64,000 bases of DNA from Aldehydirespirator sp028819505. Its GTDB lineage: Bacteria > Actinomycetota > Acidimicrobiia > Acidimicrobiales > Aldehydirespiratoraceae. Of the stretch, positions 32,990-41,631 are shown piece after piece; position 1 is the first letter of the stretch, and every line of letters starts with the position of its first letter. The notes below the pieces were generated by a model. The model saw nothing but the letters and a program-made list of their open reading frames with translations, did not search any database and was not told the origin of the DNA. The position numbers were made by a program, and so were the translations under genes. The DNA is taken from assembly GCA_965207755.1 (NCBI GenBank), contig OZ242297.1, positions 1,860,001 to 1,924,000 on the forward strand, written 5' to 3'.

Positions 32990-34420
32990 TCAGTAGCGGT
33001 AGTGGTCGGGCTTGTAGGGGCCGTCGACGTCCACGCCGATGTAGTCGGCCTGATCTGGGGTGAGCCTGGTCAGGCGGACACCGAGGGCGTCGAGGTGCAG
33101 CCGGGCCACCTCCTCGTCCAGCCGCCGGGGCAGGGTGGTCACGCCGATCGGCATCGACCCGGCGTTGGCGTACAACTCGATCTGGGCCAGCACCTGGTTG
33201 GTGAAGCTGCACGACATCACGAAGCTGGGATGCCCGGTGGCGTTGCCCAGATTCAGCAGCCGACCCTCCGAGAGCAGGATCACCGAGTGGCCGTCGCCGA
33301 AGACGTACTCGTCCACCTGGGGCTTGATGTTGACCCTCCGGACGTCCGACATCCGGTTCAGCCCGGCGACGTCCACCTCGTTGTCGAAGTGGCCGATGTT
33401 GCCCACGACGGCCTGGTGCTTCATGCGGGCCATGTGACCGGCGCTGATGACGCCCGCGTTGCCGGTGGCGGTGACGAAGATGTCGGCGCTGCACACCACC
33501 GCCTCCAGGGTGTTCACCTCGTAGCCCTCCATGGCCGCCTGCAGGGCACAGATCGGGTCGATCTCGGCGATGATCACCCGGGCCCCCTGGCCCCGCAGGG
33601 CCGCCGCGCACCCCTTGCCCACGTCGCCGAAGCCGCACACCACCGCCACCTTGCCGCCGATCATCACGTCGGTGGCCCGGTTGATGCCGTCGAGCAGCGA
33701 GTGGCGGCAGCCGTAGTGGTTGTCGAACTTGGACTTGGTGACCGAGTCGTTCACGTTGATGGCCGGGAACAGCAGCTCTCCCCGCTCCAGCATCTGCTGG
33801 AGCCGCATCACGCCGGTGGTGGTCTCCTCGGACACGCCGGCGATGGACGGCACGATCCGGGAGAAGAAGCCGGGATCGTCGACGGCGATGGTGCGGAGCC
33901 GGTCCAGGATGACCGACCACTCCTCGGGATCGTCCTCAGCGGCCTCGGGCACCTCGCCGGCCCGCTCGAACTCCAGCCCCTTGTGGACCAGCAGGGTAGC
34001 GTCGCCGCCGTCATCGAGGATGAGGCTCGGACCGGCGCCGTCGGTCCAGCGGAAGATCTGCTCGGTCGCCCACCAGTACTCCTCCAGCGTCTCGCCCTTC
34101 CAGGCGAACACCGGTACTCCCCTGGGCTCGTCGACGGTGCCGTCGGGGCCTACCGCTACGGCCGCGGCCGCGTGGTCCTGGGTGGAGAAGATGTTGCAGC
34201 TCGCCCACCGGACCCGGGCACCCAGCGCGACCAGCGTCTCGATCAGCACCGCCGTCTGCACCGTCATGTGCAGCGACCCGGCGATGCGGGCGCCGGCCAG
34301 GGGCTGGTCGTCGGTGTAGCGGCCCCGCAGCGCCATCAGTCCGGGCATCTCGTGCTCGGCCAGGCGGATCTCGGCCCGCCCGAGCGGCGCCAGCGACAGG
34401 TCAGCGACTCGCATGTCCAT
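32990..34420 (-). CDS. ahcY: Adenosylhomocysteinase, 476 aa
   Basis: NAD-dependent hydrolysis of S-adenosylhomocysteine to adenosine and homocysteine. Marks: MPGLMALRGRY, LAGARIAGSLHMTVQTAVLIETL, FPAINVNDSVTKSKFDNHYGCRHSL, NAD-binding VCGFGDVGKGCAAALRGQGA, VGNIGHFDNEVD and the canonical C-terminus KPDHYRY. The ~40-residue insert (residues ~145-190) is that of the long bacterial form. A TAGCTT hexamer lies 9 nt upstream of the ATG on the minus strand, a weaker leaderless candidate. No SAH riboswitch-like structure was recognised. Confidence 0.96.
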   Translation of the reverse strand: MDMRVADLSLAPLGRAEIRLAEHEMPGLMALRGRYTDDQPLAGARIAGSLHMTVQTAVLIETLVALGARVRWASCNIFSTQDHAAAAVAVGPDGTVDEPRGVPVFAWKGETLEEYWWATEQIFRWTDGAGPSLILDDGGDATLLVHKGLEFERAGEVPEAAEDDPEEWSVILDRLRTIAVDDPGFFSRIVPSIAGVSEETTTGVMRLQQMLERGELLFPAINVNDSVTKSKFDNHYGCRHSLLDGINRATDVMIGGKVAVVCGFGDVGKGCAAALRGQGARVIIAEIDPICALQAAMEGYEVNTLEAVVCSADIFVTATGNAGVISAGHMARMKHQAVVGNIGHFDNEVDVAGLNRMSDVRRVNIKPQVDEYVFGDGHSVILLSEGRLLNLGNATGHPSFVMSCSFTNQVLAQIELYANAGSMPIGVTTLPRRLDEEVARLHLDALGVRLTRLTPDQADYIGVDVDGPYKPDHYRY

Positions 34421-34466
34421 AGAAGCCAGAAGCTATCCCCGCCTCAAGTACGAGCGAGACCGGCGG

Positions 34467-34682
34467 CTAGTCAGTGTTGAACCACTCTTCGCGGCTGATC
34501 CCAGCCTCGTTGAGGATGACGCGCAACAGACCGGCGTCGATCTCCTTGTCATTCGGAATGTACACCTTGCGGGGCCCGAGCGCCATGTAGTCATGCCGGC
34601 TCGGGATCGGGCCACGCCAGCCGAGCTTCTTCAGCCTGGCTATGAGGTCTCACCGCTTGACCGGCCCCAACCGGCGGTTCAT
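34467..34682 (-). pseudogene. hicA: HicA-like toxin gene with a premature TGA
   Basis: ATG 34682 overlaps the hicB stop (ATGA). The reading is MNRRLGPVKR, then TGA at 34650-34652, then DLIARLKKLGWRGPIPSRHDYMALGPRKVYIPND, EIDAGLLRVILNEAGISREEWFNTD and a stop at 34467. Continued in frame, this is a complete small HicA/YcfA-type mRNA interferase, including the catalytic-His position (SRHDY). In relatives the TGA position is usually Arg or Lys, so a single C-to-T change of CGA would explain it. No good restart codon follows. The toxin is probably dead, unless this is a sequencing error or readthrough. Confidence 0.72.
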
Positions 34683-34966
34683 GGACCACGGACGAGATTG
34701 ATGCCTCCCATCTCCGGGATGTCGGTGTCGCCATCGGCCAGCTTGACATCAGCCCATCCGAAAAGTACCGACTCCAAGTAGGCGACCGCGTCCGCGGCAG
34801 TAGCTCCGTACGCCCACGCGCCGGGGCAGCCCTCGACGGTCGCGACAAGGTACTCGGTGTCCTCCGCCTCGGCTACGTTCGCATGCCGGACAGCCGCGGC
34901 CGCCCATTGGCGCAGCCGTGCTGCCGTCGCATCCTTCGAGCGTGCCGTTACCGCCATATCCCGCAT
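34679..34966 (-). CDS. hicB: HicB-like antitoxin, ~95 aa
   Basis: HicB fold: TEYLVATVEGCPGAWAYGATAADAVAYLESVLFGWADVKLADGDTDIPE, close to the family pattern 'vP elpG...G.T.eEA'. The C-terminus ends shortly after, without a DNA-binding domain. It is translationally coupled by ATGA to the downstream hicA remnant. Start uncertain: ATG 34966 or ATG 34957. With the toxin broken it may be an orphan antitoxin. Upstream, 34967-35147 shows nothing recognisable. Confidence 0.7.
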   Translation of the reverse strand: MRDMAVTARSKDATAARLRQWAAAAVRHANVAEAEDTEYLVATVEGCPGAWAYGATAADAVAYLESVLFGWADVKLADGDTDIPEMGGINLVRGP

Positions 34967-35147
34967 CCCGCCGTCGGGGTTCGCGTGCCTGTCGGGCAAG
35001 ACTACTGGACCGACCGCCGAACGCTCGGCCCACCGTTTCCGAGGTTCTGGGCGGCACCAACCTCAGCGCAGAACACCGTGCCCCGGCCATGGAAGACAAC
35101 CGAGCGCTCGCCAGCGGCCACCCAGGCCTCATGCGAGCCCGTCCCAG

Positions 35148-36392
35148 TCAGGACGAGTCAGGTGAGGTCGCCCTACCACGCTGGGCTGCCAGCGCGGCGA
35201 CCGCGTCGCCGACGAGCACCAGGTCCAGCAACTGGGCCAGGGCGCCCTCGCCCTCAGCGCGCACTTCGTGCAGGGCGGTCACGGCCGAGCCGAGCAGGTC
35301 GACGCGGTCGGCCAGTCCCGGAGGCTCGAAGTCGTGGCGCAGCACCACCGCGGCCACCCCGGCCGGGACGCCACGGGCAAGCGTGGCCCAAGTCGCGGCC
35401 TCGGCCTCGTCGGCCGGGAGGTTGCGGCGCATCGACGCCACGTCGCCGACCCGGTTGAGGCGGTTGACCCAGCGGCGGGCAGCGTGCTTGCCGACGCCCC
35501 CGGCGCCGCAGACCACCGTCATGCGGTCCTGCACGCCCGCGGCGAGGGCCTCCACCGGCGCGTGGTCGGCGTCCATGAGCCTGCTACGGGCCTCGATCTG
35601 CTCCGCGCTGTCGGAGATCAGCCTGTTCATGCCCTCCAGCACGCCGACGCGCTCGAGCAGCACCAGCACCGGGACGATCACCACACCGAGTCCGGCCTCC
35701 GGTCCGACCTTCGGGTCCACCCGAGCCATCGGAACACCCCAGCCGGTGCACAGCGCCATCAACTCGCCCCCGGAGGTGACCGCCACCATGTGCGCGCCGC
35801 TGGCGCGGGCGGCCCGGGCCGCGGCCACCGTCGGCCGGTCGTCGCCCGACTGCGAAACGGCCACCACCAGCGAGGTCTCCGAGAGCCAGGCGGGGCTGAG
35901 ACCGCCGGTGGCGAGGACCGGCGCCGAGCCCTGGAGGTGCGCCACCGACTCCACCACGTCGCCGGCCACCCCTCCCCCGCCCGCGCCGATTATCACCACT
36001 TCGGAGACCTCGCCGGGCGCGGGGAGGCCTTTCACGTCGGCGGCGGCCACCGCGGCGTCGCGAACCTGGTCGGGAAGGTGCCGGAGCGCCTCGAACAGGT
36101 CTTCGGTGGCCATGGTGCGGCGTCCTGCGCAGCCTGCGCCGTCGCCGCCGCGGCCGGCCTCGAGAAACGTGGGACCGACTCCGTCGGCCTCCGCCTTGGC
36201 CAGCAGGCGCCCGTGCTCGGTGTCGTCCACCGGATCGGCCTCGTCCAGCAGCATCACGGGAATCCCGTCCTCCACCCTGTAGCGGAGGCGCAGCCGGGGG
36301 TTGTACAGGCTCGCTTCGCCGGAGAAGTACAGCAGCGGTCCCTTGTCGCTGGGGCAGGCGAGAATCTCCAGCAGGCGGGCGTCGAGTGTCAC
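35148..36392 (-). CDS. Trm112-like domain fused to SIS sugar-phosphate isomerase, 414 aa
   Basis: Residues ~1-60 match the Trm112/UPF0434 family (LLEILACPSDKGPLLYF...RYRVEDGIPVMLLDEA); only the first Cys of its zinc site remains. After a ~40-residue linker follows a SIS domain (VVIIGAGGGGVAGDVVES, LVVAVSQSGDDRPT, AVTSGGELMAL) and a C-terminal half typical of bifunctional phosphoglucose/phosphomannose isomerases. It should interconvert fructose-6-P with glucose-6-P or mannose-6-P, feeding the next gene, phosphomannomutase. Usually these are separate genes. Start GTG 36392; 40 bp behind the mutase gene. Confidence 0.8.
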   Translation of the reverse strand: MTLDARLLEILACPSDKGPLLYFSGEASLYNPRLRLRYRVEDGIPVMLLDEADPVDDTEHGRLLAKAEADGVGPTFLEAGRGGDGAGCAGRRTMATEDLFEALRHLPDQVRDAAVAAADVKGLPAPGEVSEVVIIGAGGGGVAGDVVESVAHLQGSAPVLATGGLSPAWLSETSLVVAVSQSGDDRPTVAAARAARASGAHMVAVTSGGELMALCTGWGVPMARVDPKVGPEAGLGVVIVPVLVLLERVGVLEGMNRLISDSAEQIEARSRLMDADHAPVEALAAGVQDRMTVVCGAGGVGKHAARRWVNRLNRVGDVASMRRNLPADEAEAATWATLARGVPAGVAAVVLRHDFEPPGLADRVDLLGSAVTALHEVRAEGEGALAQLLDLVLVGDAVAALAAQRGRATSPDSS

Positions 36393-36432
36393 GGCAGGGC
36401 CATCTCCTCCGACGGCGGGCGGTAACCAGATG

Positions 36433-37785
36433 CTACGAGCCAGTGCGGGTGATCAGGGCGAGAACCTCGGCGACTCGGGCCGGGATGTCGGACGGGTCGC
36501 TGGACTCGACGTTCAGCCGCAGGAGGGGCTCCGTGTTCGACGGCCTCAGGTTGAACCACCAGCGGCCGCAATCGACGGTCAGCCCGTCGATGCGGTCCTG
36601 CTCGCAGCCGGCGAACGCGGCCGCCACCCGCTCGATCATCGCATCCTGGCCGGGCGCCTCGGCGTTGATCTCGCCCGACGCGGCGTAGCGCTCCAGCGGA
36701 GCGGCCAGGTCGCTGAGGTTGCCGTCGTGGCGGCCGAGCGCCTCCAGCAGGACCAGCACCGCGATCATGGCGCTGTCGGCGCCGTAGTTGCCCCGGAAGT
36801 AGTAGTGGCCGGAATGCTCGCCTCCGAACAGCGCGCCGCTGGAGGCCATGGCCTGCTTCATGAAGGAGTGCCCCACCCGCGCCCGCACGGTCCGGCCGCC
36901 CCGCTCCTCGACGACCTCGGGCAGGGCTCTGGAGCAGATCACGTTGTGCACTATCGTCGCGCCGGGCTCGCGCTCGAGCATCGCGGCAGCGATGAGCGAG
37001 GCGCTCAAGGAGCCCGAGAGCGGCCGGGACAGCTCGTCGACCGCGAACACCCGGTCGGCGTCGCCGTCGAACGCCAGCCCGGCATCGGCGGAGACGGCTC
37101 TCACCCTGTGCTGGACGTCCTGCAGGTTCTCGGGCCGGAGCGGGTCGGCCGGGTGGTTGGGGAACGTGCCGTCGAGCTCGCGATGGAGGTAGTCGACCTC
37201 GAAGGGCAGTGGATCGAAGACCGCCGGCGCCACCAGGCCGCCCATGCCGTTGGCGGTGTCGACCGCCAGTCGCAGCGGCTGCAGCCCGCCGGCATCCACG
37301 AAGGACAGCACATGTTCGACGTACCGGGCCAGGATGTCGTGCCGGGTGATCGCTCCAGCGGTGGCCGACCGCGGCGGCCCGGAGGAGGCGCGGGCCTTGA
37401 TCGCCTCCAGTCCCGTGCCGGTCCCGACGGGGGTCGCGCCCGGGCCGCAGAGCTTGATGCCGTTGTAGCCGACCGGGTTGTGCGAGGCCGTGAACATCGC
37501 GCCGGGCACGTCGAAGAGCCCGGACGCGAAGTACACCATCTCCGTGGCGCAGAGGCCGATGTCCATCACGTCGATCCCGGCCGCGGCCGCGCCCCGGCAG
37601 AAGGCAGCGGACAGCTCGGCGCCGTCGGGGCGCATGTCGCGGCCGACCACCGCACGGGCCGAGCCCCGGTCGCGCCCGTGGCCTCCGAAGGCCGCCCCGA
37701 TGGCGAAGCACGCTTCGGCGTCGATCTCGGATCCCACGATCCCGCGGATGTCGTAGGCCTTGAAGATGGCGTCGAGATCGGCCAC
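36433..37785 (-). CDS. manB: Phosphomannomutase/phosphoglucomutase, 450 aa
   Basis: Alpha-D-phosphohexomutase with all four signatures: phosphoserine loop TASHNP (Ser101), metal-binding DGDADR, sugar-binding GGEHSGH and phosphate-binding RPSNTEP. It converts mannose-6-P to mannose-1-P (or the glucose equivalents), supplying GDP-mannose for glycans and for the dehydratase/reductase pair at 52000-53974. Start GTG 37785 (MADLDAIFKAYDIRGIVG). It is followed by the SIS fusion gene, the standard actinobacterial order. Confidence 0.92.
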   Translation of the reverse strand: MADLDAIFKAYDIRGIVGSEIDAEACFAIGAAFGGHGRDRGSARAVVGRDMRPDGAELSAAFCRGAAAAGIDVMDIGLCATEMVYFASGLFDVPGAMFTASHNPVGYNGIKLCGPGATPVGTGTGLEAIKARASSGPPRSATAGAITRHDILARYVEHVLSFVDAGGLQPLRLAVDTANGMGGLVAPAVFDPLPFEVDYLHRELDGTFPNHPADPLRPENLQDVQHRVRAVSADAGLAFDGDADRVFAVDELSRPLSGSLSASLIAAAMLEREPGATIVHNVICSRALPEVVEERGGRTVRARVGHSFMKQAMASSGALFGGEHSGHYYFRGNYGADSAMIAVLVLLEALGRHDGNLSDLAAPLERYAASGEINAEAPGQDAMIERVAAAFAGCEQDRIDGLTVDCGRWWFNLRPSNTEPLLRLNVESSDPSDIPARVAEVLALITRTGS

Positions 37786-37857
37786 CGCCGTCTACCCGCC
37801 GGGGTGCTTGCGCGAGCGCGCCGGCACGATGCCGGGTCGCGATGCGGCGTTGCGTCT

Positions 37858-37891
37858 CCCGCTCGGGACCGCTGCGCTCACGGGTCGCCCC
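37858..37891. repeat. Degenerate copy of the dispersed 36-bp repeat
   Basis: cccgctcgggaccgctgcgc followed by tcacgggtcgc resembles the reverse complement of the repeat core at 46128 (same GCTGCGCTCACGGG centre). It spans the 3' end of the glycosyltransferase gene, so that protein's Arg/Gly/Pro tail is repeat-encoded. Confidence 0.5.
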
Positions 37892-38630
37892 GGCCGCGGC
37901 CTCGCGGGCTCGGCCTCCGCGGGTAACGGCCCAGCAGGGCCCGAGTCCGGATGCGGAACATGTCGAGCACCAGCGCCCAGCCGTCGCTGACGACCCGGAC
38001 CGAGGACGACTGCCGGTTGACGACCTCGACCGGCAGCTCCCGCACATCCAGGCCCAGACGGTCGGAGAGCCAGAGGATCTCGACGTCCATCGAGAACCGG
38101 TCCATCACCGAGGCCCCGGCCAGCGACAGCGCGGCGTCCCGGGAGAAGGCCTTGAGTCCGCACTGCGTGTCGCGGCCGGGACTCAGCCTCAGCAGCCACC
38201 GGACCACGGCCACGGTCCGGCTACCGGCGCCGCGCAGCCGAGACGGGTCGGTGACGGCCACCGAGTGCGGGTGGCGACGGTCGCCGACAACCACATCGGC
38301 GCCCCGCTCCACCTCCTCCAGCAGTGCCACCAACTGGTTCGGCGCGTAGGCGAGGTCGGCGTCGGTGAAGGCCACGACCTGTCCCGCAGCGGCCCGCATC
38401 CCGGCCCTCACCGCCTCGCCCTTGCCCCGGTTCACTCCTAGCTCGACCACCACGTCGGCATCGGCGACCCGAGCGGCGTCGGCGGTTCCGTCGTCGGAGC
38501 CGTCGTCGACCACCACGATCTCCGCGCCGCCGTCGGCCTCCACGCCGGCCAGGGCGGCCCGCAGAGCGGCGACCGTGCCGCCGATGCGGCCGGCCTCGCG
38601 GTAGGCCGGGACGATCACCGAGAACCTCAT
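37878..38630 (-). CDS. Family 2 glycosyltransferase (dolichol-phosphate-mannose-synthase-like), 250 aa
   Basis: GT-A fold transferase: FSVIVPAYREAGRIGGTVAAL, EIVVVDDGSDDGTADAA, NRGKGEAVRAGMRAAAGQVVAFTDADLAY (DXD-like Asp-Ala-Asp), and CGLKAFSRDAALSL. This is the Ppm1/DPG-synthase-like group that transfers a sugar from a nucleotide sugar to a polyprenyl phosphate at the membrane. Start ATG 38630 (MRFSVIVPAYREAG) is preferred to the frame start at 38648. The C-terminal ~15 residues come from a dispersed repeat. The first 37 bp are duplicated 74 bp upstream. Confidence 0.85.
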   Translation of the reverse strand: MRFSVIVPAYREAGRIGGTVAALRAALAGVEADGGAEIVVVDDGSDDGTADAARVADADVVVELGVNRGKGEAVRAGMRAAAGQVVAFTDADLAYAPNQLVALLEEVERGADVVVGDRRHPHSVAVTDPSRLRGAGSRTVAVVRWLLRLSPGRDTQCGLKAFSRDAALSLAGASVMDRFSMDVEILWLSDRLGLDVRELPVEVVNRQSSSVRVVSDGWALVLDMFRIRTRALLGRYPRRPSPRGRGRGDP

Positions 38631-38702
38631 TCGGCTGGGCGGCTGCACAGGTCGCGGCCGCAGCGGGCCTCGCGGCAGGCCGGGACGATCACCGAAAACC
38701 TC
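38592..38702 (-). repeat. Duplicated start of the glycosyltransferase gene
   Basis: The 37-bp segments 38592-38628 and 38666-38702 differ at only two bases. On the minus strand both encode RFSVIVPA(Y/C)REA. The outer copy is a remnant that now lies across the last codons of the membrane-protein gene. Confidence 0.75.
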
Positions 38703-41631
38703 GCGGCCGGGCCGAGTCGCCCGGCGCCTCGGGCTCTCCCGGCGCCTCCGTCGCGCCGGTTCCGGCCCTCGGCGCCCCCCTCGAACGCATCAGGCACCAC
38801 ACGACCGCCGCCAGTCCCACCAGGGTGACGGCCGTCGAGAACCACTCCACCGGGCTGCGGCCGTAGGTCAGCCGGACCTCGGTGCCGGTCGGCACCACCA
38901 CCATGAAGTTGGGCGTGACGCGGTAGGGCCCATGCGCGCCCGACACCGACCAGTTCGGGAAGTACGAGGTTCGCACCAGAACGGGAGATCCCACCCGATC
39001 CACAGAGAATGAGATCGAATGGTCGCCGCGGACGAGGCCGCTGACCTCCGCCGGCTCGATCCTCTCGACCGGCGCGACATCTCCGAGGACGTCCGACAGC
39101 CGCCGCATCACCTGCTCGCGGCCCAGATCGGCGCCGGACAGGTCTTCGCGGCGCTCGCCCCGGATGTCGGGCAGAGTCATCCGGGGCCAGGCGTCGGGAC
39201 CGCCGGCCGCGAGCACGGGCCCGTCCCGGCCGGCGGCCAGGAACGCCCCCACCGACGCCTCGAGCCACCCGTCGCTCGAGTCGTCGAGGCCGTCGACCAC
39301 CACCGGCAGTCGCGACAGCCCGACCGCCGGCGCGTGGCCGGACACCTCGAACACGACCCACGGGCCCAGCGGCGTCGCCCCGACCTCGGTGAGGTCCGCC
39401 GCGGCCCGGGCCTGGCTCACCGCGTCGTCGGAGAACGCCATGTAGTAGCGGACCCCCATGAGCCGCATGTGCTCGACGCCCGCGGCCACGTCGAGTCCAG
39501 AGTAGGGCAGGTCCCGCTGGGCCCTCGACGGGGCGGTCGACAGTTCCGACTGCATCAGGAAATGGTACGGGACGGTGGCCGAAGCCTCGAAGTAGAGGCC
39601 CTCCATCGAGGCGATGCACCGGTCGGTCCAGTACGGCAGCAGCATTGGCGCCATCGGGGTGCCGTAGGAGCCGAGCCGGCCGGCCTCGTACTCCCAGAGG
39701 GCGGGGCCGCAGCCGTGGCTCCCGCCGATCCGGTCCATAGTCGCGACGAGGTCCCAATACTCCGAGCTGCCCCCGCCGGCGGCCGTCGGTCCCCTGCCCT
39801 CGTAGCCCTCGAAGTTGTACTCGACCCAGTACGGCCCGAGGTTGGATTCGCTGGAGCTGAACGGTCCCCAACGGTAGACGCCGTCGTCTCCGAGGTTCCC
39901 GAAGGGCAGGGACCGCAGCGGCAGTCCCACCATCACCAACACCGCGGCCGTCAGCACCACGACCGAGCCGCCGGCCACGATCCCTCCCGCCGACGCCCGG
40001 AACCGGCCGGCCCCGGCCGCCTCCCCGGCCCCGGCCGCCGCAGCTCCGGCCGCCTCCCCGGCCCCGGCCGCCGCAGCTCCGGCCGCCTCCCCGGCCCCGG
40101 CCGCCTCCCCGGCCTCGCCGGCCGCCGCAGCTCCGGCCGCCTCCCCGGCCTCGTCCGCCGCGGCCCGGGCGGCACGGGCCGTCAGACGGCGGTCGATGGC
40201 CGAGCGCGCCAGCCGGACCGTCTCGCCGATGCCGAGAGCCGCCGTCAGGTAGACGGTGAGGTAGTAGAACGGCAGGATCCGGACGTTCCACAGGCGCCCC
40301 TCGGGCAGTAACAGGAAGCCGGCGGCCACGACCGCCCCGGTCAGCGCCAGGGCCATGCCGAGCCGTTCCCGCCGGAAGAACAGCAGCACCGCGCCCGCCG
40401 CCGCCAGCACCACGAACAGCTGCAGCGGCGGATCGTTCGCTAGGAAGTCGTAGTCGAAGGAGCTGCGTGACCAGAGCGAGGACAGGTAGCGGCGCTCCTT
40501 GCCCCAACCCATGTCGTTCAGCAGGCCCCGGTTCCACCAGAACGGCAGCACCCACCACGCGCTGAGCGCCGCCGCCAGCGCCCCGCTGGAGACGGTCCAC
40601 ACCAGCCGGCGTCGCCATTCGGCGGCCCGCCACGGCAGGACCAGCAGCAAGGCGGCGACCGCGGCCAGCGCGAAGAACGCAGAGAACAGGTGCATCAGCC
40701 CCGTCAGCGCCAACAGGGCGCCGGCCAGGACCCGGTGCCGGCCGGTCTGCATGCCGCGGACGGCGACCCCGATGTATCCGAGCGCAGCGGCCAGGCCCAG
40801 CGAGTAGGCGAACTCGCCCGCCATGGTGGACATCAGGTTCCCGCCGTAGATGTTGAACGAGCGGTCGAAGAGGAACAGCAGGGTGGCCGCCGCGGCCAGC
40901 GCCTGACCCTCGGCGCCGATCCCGCCCAGGCGGGCCATCGCCCACACCGCCGCCGGCAGCGCCACCACCCCCGCGATCGTCACCAGCTTCAGGGCGACGC
41001 CGTAGGGCATGGGGACCACGACGAGCGTCAGGGTGGCCGCAGCCACCGACGCTCCCGCCCGCCAGCGGGGCCTGCGGCGCAGGCGGTACCAGGCGTACCA
41101 GGCCGCGAGGGCCGGCAGCAGCAGAGCGGCCAGGGCGCGGTTGGCCGCCGGGGCGACGACGAACAGCTTGGCCAGACCGGCCGCCCCGGCGACGGCCAAC
41201 GTGAGCGCCCAGCACCGGAAGGCGGACCGTCCCGTCCGGCGGACCGCCACCAGCGCGGCCGAACCGGCCGCGAGGGCCACCGCGAAGTGGGCGAGCACCG
41301 CCTCGTGAAGCCTGAGACCCACGTCGATCATCACGACGAGCAGCGACGGGACCACCATGTAGAACGTGAAGGCGGGGAAACCGGCGTACCAGTCATGGGT
41401 CCACCCGGTCAGCCTCAGCTCGCCGATGAGGACGTCCCTCAGGTAGGCCGGCGCCCAGACGTGGGCGCCGAGATCGCCCCCGGTGGGTGTGGTGTCCGTG
41501 AACCAGAGCCACGGCCTCAGGTTGGCCACCAGGAACGCTGTCACCAGGGCCACCACCGCGCCGACGAGGACCGACGCGGGCACCGAGGTGGTCCGCCTGC
41601 CGGGTTCCGACCAGCCGTCCCGACGCCTCAC
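38689..41631 (-). CDS. Large polytopic membrane protein, PTPS-related (PF10131-like), 980 aa
   Basis: About a dozen transmembrane helices in the first ~500 residues, with the family-typical loop TGGDLGAHVWAPAYLRDVL and TGWTHDWYAGFPAFTFYMVVPSL. Then comes a ~55-residue Ala/Gly/Glu repeat insert, then an extracellular domain (~400 residues), one more helix and a short tail. Such proteins are probable polyprenyl-sugar-using glycosyltransferases of the envelope, but no activity is established. Start GTG 41631 overlaps the CPBP stop (GTGA). The longer frame upstream is rejected because it runs antisense to no gene but through the CPBP gene in another frame. Confidence 0.75.
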   Translation of the reverse strand: MRRRDGWSEPGRRTTSVPASVLVGAVVALVTAFLVANLRPWLWFTDTTPTGGDLGAHVWAPAYLRDVLIGELRLTGWTHDWYAGFPAFTFYMVVPSLLVVMIDVGLRLHEAVLAHFAVALAAGSAALVAVRRTGRSAFRCWALTLAVAGAAGLAKLFVVAPAANRALAALLLPALAAWYAWYRLRRRPRWRAGASVAAATLTLVVVPMPYGVALKLVTIAGVVALPAAVWAMARLGGIGAEGQALAAAATLLFLFDRSFNIYGGNLMSTMAGEFAYSLGLAAALGYIGVAVRGMQTGRHRVLAGALLALTGLMHLFSAFFALAAVAALLLVLPWRAAEWRRRLVWTVSSGALAAALSAWWVLPFWWNRGLLNDMGWGKERRYLSSLWSRSSFDYDFLANDPPLQLFVVLAAAGAVLLFFRRERLGMALALTGAVVAAGFLLLPEGRLWNVRILPFYYLTVYLTAALGIGETVRLARSAIDRRLTARAARAAADEAGEAAGAAAAGEAGEAAGAGEAAGAAAAGAGEAAGAAAAGAGEAAGAGRFRASAGGIVAGGSVVVLTAAVLVMVGLPLRSLPFGNLGDDGVYRWGPFSSSESNLGPYWVEYNFEGYEGRGPTAAGGGSSEYWDLVATMDRIGGSHGCGPALWEYEAGRLGSYGTPMAPMLLPYWTDRCIASMEGLYFEASATVPYHFLMQSELSTAPSRAQRDLPYSGLDVAAGVEHMRLMGVRYYMAFSDDAVSQARAAADLTEVGATPLGPWVVFEVSGHAPAVGLSRLPVVVDGLDDSSDGWLEASVGAFLAAGRDGPVLAAGGPDAWPRMTLPDIRGERREDLSGADLGREQVMRRLSDVLGDVAPVERIEPAEVSGLVRGDHSISFSVDRVGSPVLVRTSYFPNWSVSGAHGPYRVTPNFMVVVPTGTEVRLTYGRSPVEWFSTAVTLVGLAAVVWCLMRSRGAPRAGTGATEAPGEPEAPGDSARPRGFR
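40010..40160. repeat. In-gene repeat encoding Ala/Gly/Glu insert
   Basis: Repeated ccggccgcctccccggcc and ccggccgccgcagctccgg modules. They encode (EAAGAAAAGAG)-type repeats on the minus strand, between the last N-terminal cluster of transmembrane helices and the external domain of the PTPS-related protein. Confidence 0.8.

Noticed and set aside
32990..34500. SAH or SAM riboswitch upstream of ahcY
   Set aside because: No matching conserved stem or core could be seen in the region before the ATG, and the start looks nearly leaderless.
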